From NCBI GenBank assembly GCA_947479915.1, contig CANKAU010000004.1, forward strand, positions 60,655 through 124,654: a DNA stretch of 64,000 bases, in the 5' to 3' direction. This DNA is from Chloroflexota bacterium. Its GTDB lineage: Bacteria; Chloroflexota; Dehalococcoidia; UBA2979. Below, in pieces: positions 1 through 9,903 of this stretch. Below the pieces are notes generated by a model. The model ran no database searches. It saw nothing but the letters and a program-made list of their open reading frames with translations, and was not told the origin of the DNA. The number at the start of each line of letters is the position of its first letter. The stretch's first letter is position 1. The position numbers and the translations under genes are program-made.

Positions 1-1166
1 GTGCGCACGCCGCCCAGCGCGACGCCCATCGCGCCGGTCAGCGTCGCGACGTCGAGGATCGCGGTCGCGCCCTTCGACTTCGCGTAGGCGATGCCGTCCG
101 CGAGCACGAGGCGGCCTTCGGCGTCGGTGTTCAGTACCTCGATGCTGGTGCCGTCCATCGCGTAGACGACGTCGCCGGGCTTGGTGGCGGTGCCGCCGGG
201 CATGTTCTCGGTGCACGGGGCGATCGCGATCACGTTGACGCGTGCCTGCAGTCGCGCCAGCGCGCCGATCGCGGCGATGACGCTGGCTGCGCCGCTCATG
301 TCGCCCTTCATCGCGTCCATGCCCTCGGCGGGCTTCAGCGAGATGCCGCCCGTGTCGAAGGTGATGCCCTTGCCGACGAGGGCGATCGGGCGGCCGTTCC
401 CGGCGCCCTTGTACGTCAGGACGATGAACTTCGGCGGCTGCGCGGAGCCGTTCGCGACCGACAGGTACGAGCCCATCTTCAGCCGCTCAGCCTCGGCGCG
501 CTCGATGATCGTGCACTCAATGCCGAGCTCCGCCGCCATCTGCTGCGCGCGCGCCGCGACGATCGTCGGGGTCATCAGGTTGGACGGCTCGTTCGCCAGG
601 TCACGCGCGAGGTTGGTCTGCTCGCCGAGCACGACGCCCTCGGCGACCCCGCGCTGCATCGCGTTCGCGCGGCGCGTCGAGGTCTCCACGAGCGTCACGT
701 CGCCGACCGCGTGGCGGGGGCGATCCTGCTCGCGCGTGTGGTGGCGGTCGAAGCGGTAGAGGCCCATCACGATCGCCTCGGCGGCGGCGCGGCCCGCGTC
801 GGTCGGGTCGAGGGCGGTCGCGCTCTCCTGCAGCGACAGCGCCACGGTGCCTGCGTTCATGTCCCGCAGTCGGCGCGACAGGTTGCCGAGGCGCGTCCGC
901 ACGGCGTCGGCCGTCACGCCCTCGCGCTTGCCGGTGCCCAGCACCACGACGCGCTTCGCCTTCAGGCGTCGCCCGGCCGGGAGGACGGTCACCTCGCCGC
1001 TGCGGCCAGTCAGCAGGCCGTCCGCGATCATCTGCGCGACGACTCCGCCGAGCGCGGCGTCGACTGCGGCTGCCTCCGAGGCGAGTCGTCCGTCCTCGGT
1101 GACCTCGATCACGGCGGTGTCCGCCGTCTGCGCCGTGATGCCACCGCCCGCGACCGTGATCTTCAT
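1..1166 (-). CDS. pepA: Leucyl aminopeptidase (M17), C-terminus truncated by window edge
   Basis: Reverse-strand translation from ATG at 1166 gives MKITVAGGGITAQ...; contains LVGKGITFDTGGISLKPAEGMDAMKGDMSGAASV and NTDAEGRLVLADG, M17 metal-binding signatures. Confidence 0.93.
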   Translation of the reverse strand, partial: MKITVAGGGITAQTADTAVIEVTEDGRLASEAAAVDAALGGVVAQMIADGLLTGRSGEVTVLPAGRRLKAKRVVVLGTGKREGVTADAVRTRLGNLSRRLRDMNAGTVALSLQESATALDPTDAGRAAAEAIVMGLYRFDRHHTREQDRPRHAVGDVTLVETSTRRANAMQRGVAEGVVLGEQTNLARDLANEPSNLMTPTIVAARAQQMAAELGIECTIIERAEAERLKMGSYLSVANGSAQPPKFIVLTYKGAGNGRPIALVGKGITFDTGGISLKPAEGMDAMKGDMSGAASVIAAIGALARLQARVNVIAIAPCTENMPGGTATKPGDVVYAMDGTSIEVLNTDAEGRLVLADGIAYAKSKGATAILDVATLTGAMGVALGGVR

Positions 1167-1357
1167 CGCCCGTCCTCGTCCTGTGCCCGGAGGCGCGTCG
1201 TGTCTGGAATCCGTCCTGTCGAATGCATCGCGAGCATAGGCGGTGCGATTCCGGCCCTTCAATAAGCGGTCGCCCCGAGCGGGTGAGGATTCGGTAATGG
1301 TCGCGCGGGTTCCTCGCCCCCGGCGTGCGGTCTACACTGGGGCGACCGGGAGTCATC

Positions 1358-2140
1358 TTGCGAATCAAGCTGCTGCGCTACATGCACGAGGTGACCGCGC
1401 CCGATCGGACGCGGGTCGCGTGGTTCGATCTCGTCGAGCTCGCGCTCGTGGTGCTCGGTTTTCTCCTCTACTTCCTCGTGCGCGGAGGCGTGGTCGACCG
1501 GACCGCCGAGGCGTTCGCGCACGCCCGCTGGATCATCGACGGCCAGCGCGCCGCCGGTGTGTTCATTGAGCCGATGGTGAACGAGTGGGCACTCGCCGCC
1601 TCGTGGCGCGTGGCGCTGTTCAACTTCGTGTACTTCTGGCTCGACTTCCCGCTCATCGTGGGCGTGGGGCTGTTCCTCTTCTGGCGGAGCCGCCGGCACT
1701 ACACGCTGTTGCGGGACTCCCTGCTGATCTCGGGTGCCTTCGCGCTGGTCGTGTACTGGACGTTCCCCGTGGCGCCGCCGCGCTACCTGCCGGAGTGGGG
1801 CTTCGTGGACACCATGCAGCAGTACGCGAAGCTCTCGTACCAGGCGCAGTCGCTGGCGCCGTTCGTGAACCCGTTCGCCGCCGTCCCCAGTCTCCACGTG
1901 GGCTGGGCGCTGCTTTTCGCGATCGTCCTGTACGAGGTGTCCCCGTCGCGGATCGTGCGCGTCGGCGGCCTCGGCGTGCTGGGGCTGCAGAGCGTCGCGG
2001 TGATCGCGACGGCGAACCACTTCCTGTTCGACGCCCTGGTCGGCATCGTCATCTCGCTGGCCGCGCTCGGGGTCGCCTACTGGCTGGACCGCGCGGGCTA
2101 CCCGATGATCCGCGACTCGCTCCGCCGCCGTCTGAGCTAG
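1358..2140 (+). CDS. PAP2-superfamily phosphatase / inositol phosphorylceramide synthase-like membrane protein
   Basis: Multiple TM helices, PSLHVGWAL and ANHFLFDALVG motifs; -10-like TACACT at 1333 implies a TTG start at 1358 rather than 1325. Confidence 0.8.
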   Translation: MRIKLLRYMHEVTAPDRTRVAWFDLVELALVVLGFLLYFLVRGGVVDRTAEAFAHARWIIDGQRAAGVFIEPMVNEWALAASWRVALFNFVYFWLDFPLIVGVGLFLFWRSRRHYTLLRDSLLISGAFALVVYWTFPVAPPRYLPEWGFVDTMQQYAKLSYQAQSLAPFVNPFAAVPSLHVGWALLFAIVLYEVSPSRIVRVGGLGVLGLQSVAVIATANHFLFDALVGIVISLAALGVAYWLDRAGYPMIRDSLRRRLS

Positions 2141-2190
2141 TTAGCGTCCTTCGGCTCCGCGGGGCGCAGGGGCACAGCCCCCACGTCGTG

Positions 2191-3000
2191 CTACTCCGCC
2201 CGCAGCCATGCCAGCGCGAGGAAGCCCGGCCCGAGGCGGGCCGCCTCGTGGCGCGTGATCGCCGCGATCACCACCTCCACCGCGTCCAGGTTCCGTTCGC
2301 ACCAGAGCGCCATCGCCTCGGCGGCGGGGCCGGCCGCGCCGTGGTGCACGGCCACACGCGGCCGCCCGCCCTCCGCGCGGACGGCGGCTGCGAACTGGTC
2401 GCGTAGCGCGATGAGCGCGTCCGGGCGCTTCGGCGAGGCGACGAGCGTGGTCAGCACCTCGCCGGCCATCTCGGTCACCATGCGGTTCGGGGTCACATAG
2501 AGGCTCGGCGCGATCAGGCCCACCACCTCCGGGTGCTCGTGCATCGCCAGCACGCGGCTACGACGCCCCGCCGCGCGCGCCTGCTCGGCGGCGTCCTCGA
2601 CGCTCGCGCCCGCCGCCGCGGCCTCGGCCGCGACGACCGCCGCCCAGCCCGCCGCCATCAGCGCCGCGCCGGTCTCGACGAGGTGGAAGGTGGCCCCGCG
2701 GGCCTCGACGGCGGCTCGGGCGGCCTCGCCCGCCTCGTCCGGGCTGCCGTAGCCGTCGCCGGTGCGGATATAGATGACACCCTCGCCCGGCTCGGCGACC
2801 GCGGCGCACGCTTGAGCGATGACCTCCGCCTCGAACGGCCCGCGCTCCAGCGCGAGGCGCGGGATCGGGATGCGCTCCAGGAGCAGCTCCGGCTCTGCGG
2901 GGGTGACGGCGATGCGCAACGTGGCGCGCACCTCGGGCGGGACGCAGGCATCGGCGTCCACGATGACGCGGAAGCGTGCCGGGGTGGCGGGAGTGGGCAT
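2191..3000 (-). CDS. DegV-like fatty-acid-binding family protein (divergent)
   Basis: N-terminal IVDADACVPPEV and C-terminal HHGAAGPAAEAMALWCERNL...GPGFLALAW resemble DegV; start ATG at 3000. Confidence 0.6.
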   Translation of the reverse strand: MPTPATPARFRVIVDADACVPPEVRATLRIAVTPAEPELLLERIPIPRLALERGPFEAEVIAQACAAVAEPGEGVIYIRTGDGYGSPDEAGEAARAAVEARGATFHLVETGAALMAAGWAAVVAAEAAAAGASVEDAAEQARAAGRRSRVLAMHEHPEVVGLIAPSLYVTPNRMVTEMAGEVLTTLVASPKRPDALIALRDQFAAAVRAEGGRPRVAVHHGAAGPAAEAMALWCERNLDAVEVVIAAITRHEAARLGPGFLALAWLRAE

Positions 3001-3151
3001 GGCGCAGCCTCTCAGGGCGGCCCGTAGCGTCTCGTCGGGCGTCTGTGCTAGCGTGATCGAGTCTCTGGGGCCTTCCGTTATGGGGGTCTCGGGCGACCTC
3101 ACACTCCCCAGCCCCTCCGACAATACCGGGATGGCGGGCCGAGATCACACC

Positions 3152-3205
3152 GGGTGAGGTCGCGAAGTGTGTCCCCGTTTCGAGAACTAGGTAACTGACT
3201 CACCC
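3152..3205 (+). promoter_or_regulatory. Candidate rpsO 5' leader structure pairing next to the start codon
   Basis: GGGTGAG (3152-3158) is perfectly complementary to CTCACCC (3199-3205), which abuts the rpsO ATG at 3207. Confidence 0.35.
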
Positions 3206-3206
3206 A

Positions 3207-3473
3207 ATGCAGACGGCCGAACGCAAGCAAGAGATCATCGAGCAGTACAAGCAGCACGAAGGTGACACCGGGTCTCCCGAGGTCCAGGTCGCGCTGCTGA
3301 CGGACCGGATCGTCCGGCTTACCGACCACCTTCGAGCGCACAAGCACGACTTCGCCACCCGGCGCGGCCTGCTGAAGCTCGTGGGCCAGCGCCGCCGAAT
3401 GTTGCGCTACCTGAGCAACACGGACGTCGCCCGATACCACGCCCTCATTCAGTCCCTCGGTCTGCGCCGATAG
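3207..3473 (+). CDS. rpsO: 30S ribosomal protein S15
   Basis: [28 protein letters not shown]...[32 protein letters not shown]. Confidence 0.98.
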   Translation: MQTAERKQEIIEQYKQHEGDTGSPEVQVALLTDRIVRLTDHLRAHKHDFATRRGLLKLVGQRRRMLRYLSNTDVARYHALIQSLGLRR

Positions 3474-3495
3474 CGCAGGCCTCGGCGTTCTGAGT

Positions 3496-3523
3496 CGCCG
3501 CACGGCCATGTGGTCGTGCGGCG
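3496..3523 (+). terminator. Hairpin downstream of rpsO (attenuator or processing site before pnp)
   Basis: CGCCGCACG-GCCATGTGGT-CGTGCGGCG, 9-bp perfect stem; no strong U tract. Confidence 0.45.
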
Positions 3524-3785
3524 CGGATGTGTAGTAGCGAGAGATTATCCAACCCATTCCGCGGACGTTCAGTCCGATCCGCAGTTGCGGCAGCCATCAG
3601 CCCTCCGTCGCCCTCGCAGAGTGGCCGGCGAAGCGCTCCGGCACTCAACTCACCGTGGCGCACCAACCAATACGCGCCCGGCTGCACCGCCGCCCCGCAG
3701 ACTCGAACGTTCGCGCCCCGGCTGAGGGCCGGTCGGCGATCCCAGCGATCGCCCTGTGATGACGAGAGAGATAAGAGGTATACCT

Positions 3786-6245
3786 GTGACCACTACTGGT
3801 GCGCAGACGCGCACATTCACGACCGAGATCGAGGGCAAGACCCTGGAGATCGGCCTCGGCCGGCTGGCCCAGAACGCCGCCGCCTCCTGCACCATCCGTT
3901 ACGGCGACACGGTGCTCCTGATGACGGTCTGCGAGGGCGACCCGCGCCCCGGACTGGACTTCTTCCCGCTGACCGTCGACTACGAAGAGCGCATGTACGC
4001 GATCGGCAAGATCCCGGGCTCGTTCTTCCGTCGCGAGGGTCGCCCCGGCACGGACGCGACGCTCACCGCGCGCATGACCGACCGCCCGATCCGCCCGCTC
4101 TTCCCGAAGGGCTTCAAGCGCGAGGTGGAGATCGCCGCGCTGCTGATCGCCTCCGACCGTGAGAACCCTGCGGACCCGCTGGCCGCCACGGCTGCCTCGG
4201 TCTGCATCAACATCTCGAAGCTGCCGTTCGAGGGCCCGGTGTCCTCGGTCCGCGTCGGTCGTGTGAACGGCAAGTTCAAGGCGTTCCCGACGTACGCCGA
4301 GCTCAAGGAGTCCGACCTTGAGCTGACCGTCGCCGCCACGCCCGACTCGATCGTCATGCTCGAGGCCGGCGCGAACCAGATGCCCGAGGCCGAGCTCATC
4401 GAGGCCATCGAGTACGGCGAGAAGATCTGCCAGCAGCTCAACGACCTGCAGAAGCAGATCATCGCTGAGATGGCCCAGCCGAAGATGGCGTGGAGCAAGC
4501 CCGAGGAAGACCACACCCTCGAGGACCGCATCCGCGAGCACCTGAAGGACCGCGGCCAGGAGATGCTGGACGCCGTCCAGGGCGAGGGCTTCCGCGGCAT
4601 CGACGAGATGGGCAAGCGCGTCTACGCGGAGCTCTCCGCGACCGACGCTGCGATCGACGAGAAGGCCGTGCGCGGCGCCACCGAGGTGGTGCTGAAGGCG
4701 TACGTCCGCAGTCGCGTGCTGAACGACGACGTCCGCGCCGACGGCCGCACCTCCACCCAGATCCGCCCGATCTCCGCTGACGTCGGCGTGCTGCCGCGCG
4801 TCCACGGCTCGGGCCTCTTCCAGCGCGGCCAGACGCAGGTTCTGACCGTTGCCACGCTGGGCGCCATTCGTGACCGGGCCAAGATGGACAACATCGACCC
4901 GACCGAGTGGAAGATGTACATGCACCACTACAACTTCCCGGCCTTCTCGGTCGGCGAGGCGCGTGGTCTGCGTGGTCCGGGCCGTCGCGAGATCGGTCAC
5001 GGCATGCTCGCCGAGAAGGCGCTGCTGCCGGTGCTCCCCTCTTTCGCGGACTTCCCCTACACGCTGCGTGTCGTCTCTGACGTGCTGCAGTCCAACGGGT
5101 CGACCTCGCAGGGTGCGGTGTGTGGTTCCACGCTCGCGCTGATGGACGCCGGTGTCCCGATCAAGGCGCCGGTTTCCGGCATCGCGATGGGCCTGATGAC
5201 GTCCGACGAGAACGCCACGTCGTACAAGATCCTCACCGACATCGCCGGCATCGAGGACGCGTTCGGCGACATGGACTTCAAGGTCGCGGGCACCGAGACC
5301 GGTGTCACCGCGGTTCAGCTGGACATCAAGCTGAAGAAGCTCCCGGCGAACTTCCTGCAGGACGTGTTCTCCCGCGCCCGCGAGGCGCGCATGCACATCA
5401 TGGGCGTCATGCTGGCCGCGCTCCCCGCACCGCGCGAGGAAGTCGGCGAGTTCGCGCCGAAGATCACCTCGATCAAGATCGACCCGAGCAAGATCGGTGC
5501 GGTCATTGGACCGGGCGGCCGCGTGATCAACGCGATCATCGCCGCTACGGGCGCCTCCATCGACGTGGAGGAGGACGGCTCGATCTTCGTGGGTGGCGCT
5601 GACGCCGAGGGCGTGAAGCAGGCCATCCGCCAGATCCAGGGCCTGACGAAGGAGATCATCCCGGGCGAGGTCTTCGAAGGCCCTGTGTCGCGGATCATGT
5701 CCTTCGGCGCGTTTGTCGAGATCCTGCCCGGCAAGGACGGCATGGTCCACATCTCCGAGCTGGCCGAGGGCCGCGTGGAGCGTGTGGAGGACGTCGTCCA
5801 GGTCGGCGACCGCGTCAAGGTGAAGGTGATCGAGGTGGACAACCTCGGCCGCATCAACCTCTCGATGCGTGACGTGGACAACGCCGACGGCGGCGTCGGC
5901 ATGAGCGACGACGATGTCGCGCGTGGCGATGGCCCGCGCGGCGGTGGTGGCTTCGGCGGCGGCGACCGTGGCCCGCGCCCGGGTGGCGGCGGTGGTCGCG
6001 GTGGCGACCGCGGCGGCCCGCCCCGTGGCGGCGGCGGTGGCCGTGGTGGCGACCGAGGTGGCCCGCCGCGTGGTGGCGGGGACCGTGGTCCTCGTCCCGG
6101 TGGCGCCTTCGACCGCAACGACGGTCCCCCGCGCAACGACGCTCCTCGCGAGGACCGTCCGCCCCGTGAGGACCGCCCCCCGCGCGAGGATCGCCCCGCC
6201 GGTGGGGACGCCCCTCGTCCCGGTGGCGGCGGGCGTCGCTGGTAA
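3786..6245 (+). CDS. pnp: Polyribonucleotide nucleotidyltransferase with RG/G-rich C-terminal tail
   Basis: PNPase core, KH (KIGAVIGPGGRVINAI) and S1 (GEVFEGPVSRIMSFGAFVEILPGKDGMVHISEL) domains; GTG start at 3786 preceded by AAGAGGT. Confidence 0.97.
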   Translation: MTTTGAQTRTFTTEIEGKTLEIGLGRLAQNAAASCTIRYGDTVLLMTVCEGDPRPGLDFFPLTVDYEERMYAIGKIPGSFFRREGRPGTDATLTARMTDRPIRPLFPKGFKREVEIAALLIASDRENPADPLAATAASVCINISKLPFEGPVSSVRVGRVNGKFKAFPTYAELKESDLELTVAATPDSIVMLEAGANQMPEAELIEAIEYGEKICQQLNDLQKQIIAEMAQPKMAWSKPEEDHTLEDRIREHLKDRGQEMLDAVQGEGFRGIDEMGKRVYAELSATDAAIDEKAVRGATEVVLKAYVRSRVLNDDVRADGRTSTQIRPISADVGVLPRVHGSGLFQRGQTQVLTVATLGAIRDRAKMDNIDPTEWKMYMHHYNFPAFSVGEARGLRGPGRREIGHGMLAEKALLPVLPSFADFPYTLRVVSDVLQSNGSTSQGAVCGSTLALMDAGVPIKAPVSGIAMGLMTSDENATSYKILTDIAGIEDAFGDMDFKVAGTETGVTAVQLDIKLKKLPANFLQDVFSRAREARMHIMGVMLAALPAPREEVGEFAPKITSIKIDPSKIGAVIGPGGRVINAIIAATGASIDVEEDGSIFVGGADAEGVKQAIRQIQGLTKEIIPGEVFEGPVSRIMSFGAFVEILPGKDGMVHISELAEGRVERVEDVVQVGDRVKVKVIEVDNLGRINLSMRDVDNADGGVGMSDDDVARGDGPRGGGGFGGGDRGPRPGGGGGRGGDRGGPPRGGGGGRGGDRGGPPRGGGDRGPRPGGAFDRNDGPPRNDAPREDRPPREDRPPREDRPAGGDAPRPGGGGRRW

Positions 6246-6269
6246 GCCAGCGCGCGTAAGCGAACATCG

Positions 6270-6297
6270 AGAAGCCCGGCAGCAATGCCGGGCTTCT
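6270..6297 (+). terminator. Rho-independent terminator after pnp
   Basis: AGAAGCCCGGC-AGCAAT-GCCGGGCTTCT then TGTT. Confidence 0.8.
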
Positions 6298-6344
6298 TGT
6301 TGCCCTCGGGCGGATCGCGGAGCAGCGACCGCCTGGGCCAGCGA

Positions 6345-6605
6345 TGCTCGGGGCGTTGAGGTGCCTTGCGGTGGGCGGCCCACCCCTGCCCCTCCCGGCG
6401 CGGGAGGGGGATGAAGTTCAAAGGGCTGTGCCCTTTGAGGATCCCGATCTCGGTCGGATCTGCGGGCCGCGCACCGCTGGGAGACTCGATGCCTCCGCCG
6501 GGAGTGTGAGGGGGCGCAGCCCCTCACAACATCCTCTGAATTCTGAGCCGCTCCCGCGCCGGGAGGGGGCAGGGGTGGGCCCCCGTAGCACCTCGACGCT
6601 GCGAG
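6345..6605. repeat. Composite inverted-pair intergenic repeat, element A (upstream of dapB)
   Basis: Left arm GGCGGCCCACCCCTGCCCCTCCCGGCGCGGGAGGGGG (~6374-6410) and right arm CTCCCGCGCCGGGAGGGGGCAGGGGTGGGC (~6551-6580) are inverted copies; internal hairpins at 6418-6438 and 6506-6527. Confidence 0.8.
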
Positions 6606-6724
6606 GCGAGCGACGACTACGCGTCGCGCCGATGCCGCTCCCCCCGCGCCCGGATAGACTGCGCACCACGACAGCAACGACCTCGCGCGCAGCCCGAGCG
6701 GCGTCGAGGAGACAGGGGACGGCG

Positions 6725-7519
6725 ATGATCCGCGTAGCGATCTGCGGCACCGGGACGATGGGCCAGCTCGTGCTCGAAACGATCGAGGCGCAGGAGGACC
6801 TGCAGCCCGTCGGCTTCGTCGAGCCGCTCGCGCAGGGCGACGAGGAGCACCGCGCCAGCAGCGGCACCACCTACGGCGTGCACGCCGACCCGAACGCGCT
6901 GTTCGAGCGCACGCACCCGGACGTGGTGGTGGACTTCACCAACGCGCAGTTCACCCCCGCGCTGGTGGACGCCGCGCTCAAGCACGGCGTGCGCCCCGTC
7001 ATCGGCACGTCGGGCGTGGACGCCGCCACGATCGCGAAGCTGCGCGAGGGCTCCGCGGCCGCCGGGCGCGGCGCGGTCTACGCCGCGAACTTCGCCATCG
7101 GCGCCGTGCTCCAGATGTACATGGCCGCGCTCGCGTCGAGGTTCTTCGACAGTGCGGAGATCATCGAGCTGCACCACGACCGCAAGGTGGACGCGCCCAG
7201 CGGCACCGCGCTCACCACGGCGCGCCTCATGCGCGCCGCGCGCGACAGCGACTTCACCATGAACGTGCCCGCGCTGGAGCATCTCCCCGGCGGTCGAGGC
7301 GCGGACACCGGCGGCGTGCCCATCCACTCCGTGCGGCTGCCCGGCTTCGTCGCGTCGCAGGAGGTGATCTTCGGCGGCTTCGGCCAGACGCTGACGCTCC
7401 GCCACGACACCACCGGCCGCGAGGCGTTCATGCCCGGCGTGGTGATTGCCGTGCGCGAGGTGATGAACCGCACCGGTCTCGTCGAGGGCCTCGACCAGCT
7501 CGTCGGCCTCGGAGGGTAG
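6725..7519 (+). CDS. dapB: 4-hydroxy-tetrahydrodipicolinate reductase
   Basis: ICGTGTMGQLV, ANFAIGAVLQMYMA, ELHHDRKVDAPSGTAL. Confidence 0.95.
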   Translation: MIRVAICGTGTMGQLVLETIEAQEDLQPVGFVEPLAQGDEEHRASSGTTYGVHADPNALFERTHPDVVVDFTNAQFTPALVDAALKHGVRPVIGTSGVDAATIAKLREGSAAAGRGAVYAANFAIGAVLQMYMAALASRFFDSAEIIELHHDRKVDAPSGTALTTARLMRAARDSDFTMNVPALEHLPGGRGADTGGVPIHSVRLPGFVASQEVIFGGFGQTLTLRHDTTGREAFMPGVVIAVREVMNRTGLVEGLDQLVGLGG

Positions 7520-7524
7520 TTTCC

Positions 7525-7812
7525 ATGAACATGCAGTCGTTCGGTCTGATGGACATGCAGCTCCGCATCGACCCGGACGCGCGCACGCTCTACATCGTCC
7601 TCGGCCACAGCGGCGAGATGGCGATGGAGTCCCGCGAGCTGGATGAGCGCCGCACGCTGGAGTACGACCTGAAGGGCGACCTCGTCGGCGTCGAGTTCCT
7701 CGACATCGACGAGGGCATCGACCTCGACGGCGTCCCCGCCGCCTCGAGGATCGCGCGCGCGCTCGGCATCATGCGCGCGGTGGAGTGGACGTGGAGTGAG
7801 GGGCAGGGGTAG
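7525..7812 (+). CDS. DUF2283-like small protein
   Basis: LRIDPDARTLYIVL...LEYDLKGDLVGVEFLDIDEGIDL pattern. Confidence 0.55.
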   Translation: MNMQSFGLMDMQLRIDPDARTLYIVLGHSGEMAMESRELDERRTLEYDLKGDLVGVEFLDIDEGIDLDGVPAASRIARALGIMRAVEWTWSEGQG

Positions 7813-7817
7813 GCGAC

Positions 7818-8699
7818 GTGCAGCCTTTCGAGCGTATCGGGCTGAACGAACGTGACCTCGCGTTGGTGGCATGGCTGAGCATCGGCCTGTCTGCAGCATT
7901 GCTAAAGCGCGATGTCCGACAGAGCGCGTTGTCCGTCCTCAAACTGGCAATCACTCCGAAGCTCCTCGTCCCCTGCGTGGTCCGAGCGATTGGCACCTTT
8001 TGGGCCTGTCGTCTCGGGTCTTCATTCGGCCTTTGGAATCAAGGGCTCGCGAAGGACACTGTCGTTTGGTACTTGAGCGCGGGTCTTGGCGGATTTGGGT
8101 CTGCGGTCTCAGCGAAGAACTCACATTTCATCTGGCTGTTCGTACGCCGATCGGTCGCGTTAGCCGCGGTGGCGGAGCTCTTCACGAACGGTCTGTTCGT
8201 GTTCTCCCTTCCGACTGAACTTCTGCTTCAACCGGTTCTTATCTTCGTTGGTGTGTTGGGGGCCGTCGCCGCGACGAAGGCAGAGTACAAGTCGGTGAAG
8301 CGGCTCACCGATGGGATCCTCTTCACGCTCGGACTCTTAATCGTGGTCTTCGTGACCCGACGACTTGTTGAAGCGTGGGACAAGCTCGACGGCGCGCAGT
8401 TGGTTAGAGAACTGGTGTTGCCACTGTGGCTATCAAGCGCCACCGTCGCCTTCTTGTTTGGAATGTCTCTGTTCTCTGGTTATGAGCAGCTCTTCACACA
8501 CCTCCGGTCGCAGAGCACAACGAGTCAAATTCGATGGTTCGTGACGCTTTCGTTGGTGTTTCGTCTCAACATTCGACTTGCGGCAGTGACATCGCTTAGT
8601 CATGCGTGGCGGTGGAAATTGGCCCGCGCGGAGTCCCTCCGCGAGGCCTGGGTTCTCGTGGGAACGTACCTGCGTGAGCCCGACTCCGAGCCTGTCTAA
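7818..8699 (+). CDS. Multi-pass membrane protein of unknown function
   Basis: 293-aa ORF, several hydrophobic segments, visibly lower GC than neighbours. Confidence 0.6.
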   Translation: MQPFERIGLNERDLALVAWLSIGLSAALLKRDVRQSALSVLKLAITPKLLVPCVVRAIGTFWACRLGSSFGLWNQGLAKDTVVWYLSAGLGGFGSAVSAKNSHFIWLFVRRSVALAAVAELFTNGLFVFSLPTELLLQPVLIFVGVLGAVAATKAEYKSVKRLTDGILFTLGLLIVVFVTRRLVEAWDKLDGAQLVRELVLPLWLSSATVAFLFGMSLFSGYEQLFTHLRSQSTTSQIRWFVTLSLVFRLNIRLAAVTSLSHAWRWKLARAESLREAWVLVGTYLREPDSEPV

Positions 8700-8822
8700 G
8701 CGCATGCTTCTGCCTCCTCGCCCCTGCCTTCCCCGCCCGTTATCCTGAACGCACGTCGCTCGCGGTGGGCGACGACCCCTGGCGCTGTATCCGCCCACGA
8801 GGGCTTCGAGGTGCGCGCCCCC

Positions 8823-9860
8823 ATGTCCGAGGAGCCGATCGTGGAGCCAGTTGTCGCCGTCATCGGGGCCACCGGTGCCGTGGGGGATGTCTTCCTTCGC
8901 GTCGCTGAGCAGCGCGAGTTCCCGATGAAGCAGCTCAAGCTCCTCGCCTCGCCCCGCTCCGTGGGCAAGCAGCTCATGTTCCGCGGCCAGCCGATCACCG
9001 TGGAGGACACCACCGAGCAGACGCTCGAGGGCGCCGACATCGTCTTCTGCTCCGCGTCCAGCGCCGTGTCGAAGCAGTGGGGCCCATGGCTCCGCGCTCG
9101 CAACGCCGTGATGATCGATGACGGCTCCGCGTTCCGCATGGACGCGGACGTGCCGCTGGTCGTCCCGGAGGTCAACGGCGACGACCTCGAATGGCACAAG
9201 GGCATCGTCTCGATCCCGAACTGCACCACCACCCCGCTGGTCATGGCGCTCAACGCCATGCGGCAGGTCGCGCCGCTGAAGCGCGTCACGGCTGCCAGCT
9301 ACCAGGCGGTCACCGGCACGGGCGCGGCGGCGAAGGCCGAGCTGGAGGCGCAGATCGGCCACATCGGTCGCGGCGAGCCCGTGCCCGCTCCCACCGTGTA
9401 CCCCGTCCAGATCGCGATGAACGTGCTGCCGCAGGTGGACGACTTTGACGAGGACGACTACACGAAGGAGGAGCTGAAGATGCGCAACGAGACGCGCAAG
9501 ATCCTCCACCTCGACACGCTGCCGTTCGCGGCGACCTGCGTGCGCGTCCCCGTGGTCGTCTCGCACTCCGAGGCCGTGCACGCCGAGTTCACGTCCGAGG
9601 CCTCCATCGCGCGGATCATCGACGCGCTGAAGTCGCAGGCCGGCGTGGTGGTGACCGAGGACCCGACGACGTACATGACCCCGCTGCAGGCGGCGGGCGA
9701 CGACCTGGTCTACGTCTCGCGCATCCGTCGCGACCCGACGGTGGAGCACGGCATCGTCTTCTGGTGCGTCACGGACAACCTGCGCAAGGGCGCCGCCACC
9801 AACGCGATCCAGATCGCCGAGGAGATGCTGCGCCGCAACCTGGTCCCCGGCGCGAAGTAG
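8823..9860 (+). CDS. asd: Aspartate-semialdehyde dehydrogenase
   Basis: VAVIGATGAVGDVFLRVAEQREFP, ISIPNCTTTPLVMAL-like active site (VSIPNCTTTPLVMAL). Confidence 0.95.
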   Translation: MSEEPIVEPVVAVIGATGAVGDVFLRVAEQREFPMKQLKLLASPRSVGKQLMFRGQPITVEDTTEQTLEGADIVFCSASSAVSKQWGPWLRARNAVMIDDGSAFRMDADVPLVVPEVNGDDLEWHKGIVSIPNCTTTPLVMALNAMRQVAPLKRVTAASYQAVTGTGAAAKAELEAQIGHIGRGEPVPAPTVYPVQIAMNVLPQVDDFDEDDYTKEELKMRNETRKILHLDTLPFAATCVRVPVVVSHSEAVHAEFTSEASIARIIDALKSQAGVVVTEDPTTYMTPLQAAGDDLVYVSRIRRDPTVEHGIVFWCVTDNLRKGAATNAIQIAEEMLRRNLVPGAK

Positions 9861-9903
9861 CGCCGGAGCCCCCGCGGAGCGGCGAGGCCGTCGCGCGCGA
9901 GGG

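Noticed and set aside
3645-6677. 1010-aa antisense ORF over pnp (and other very long antisense ORFs such as 53718..55430 and 21886..23574)
   Set aside because: High-GC genomes produce long open antisense frames; sequences are His/Arg/Ala-rich with no recognisable domains and lie opposite clear housekeeping genes.
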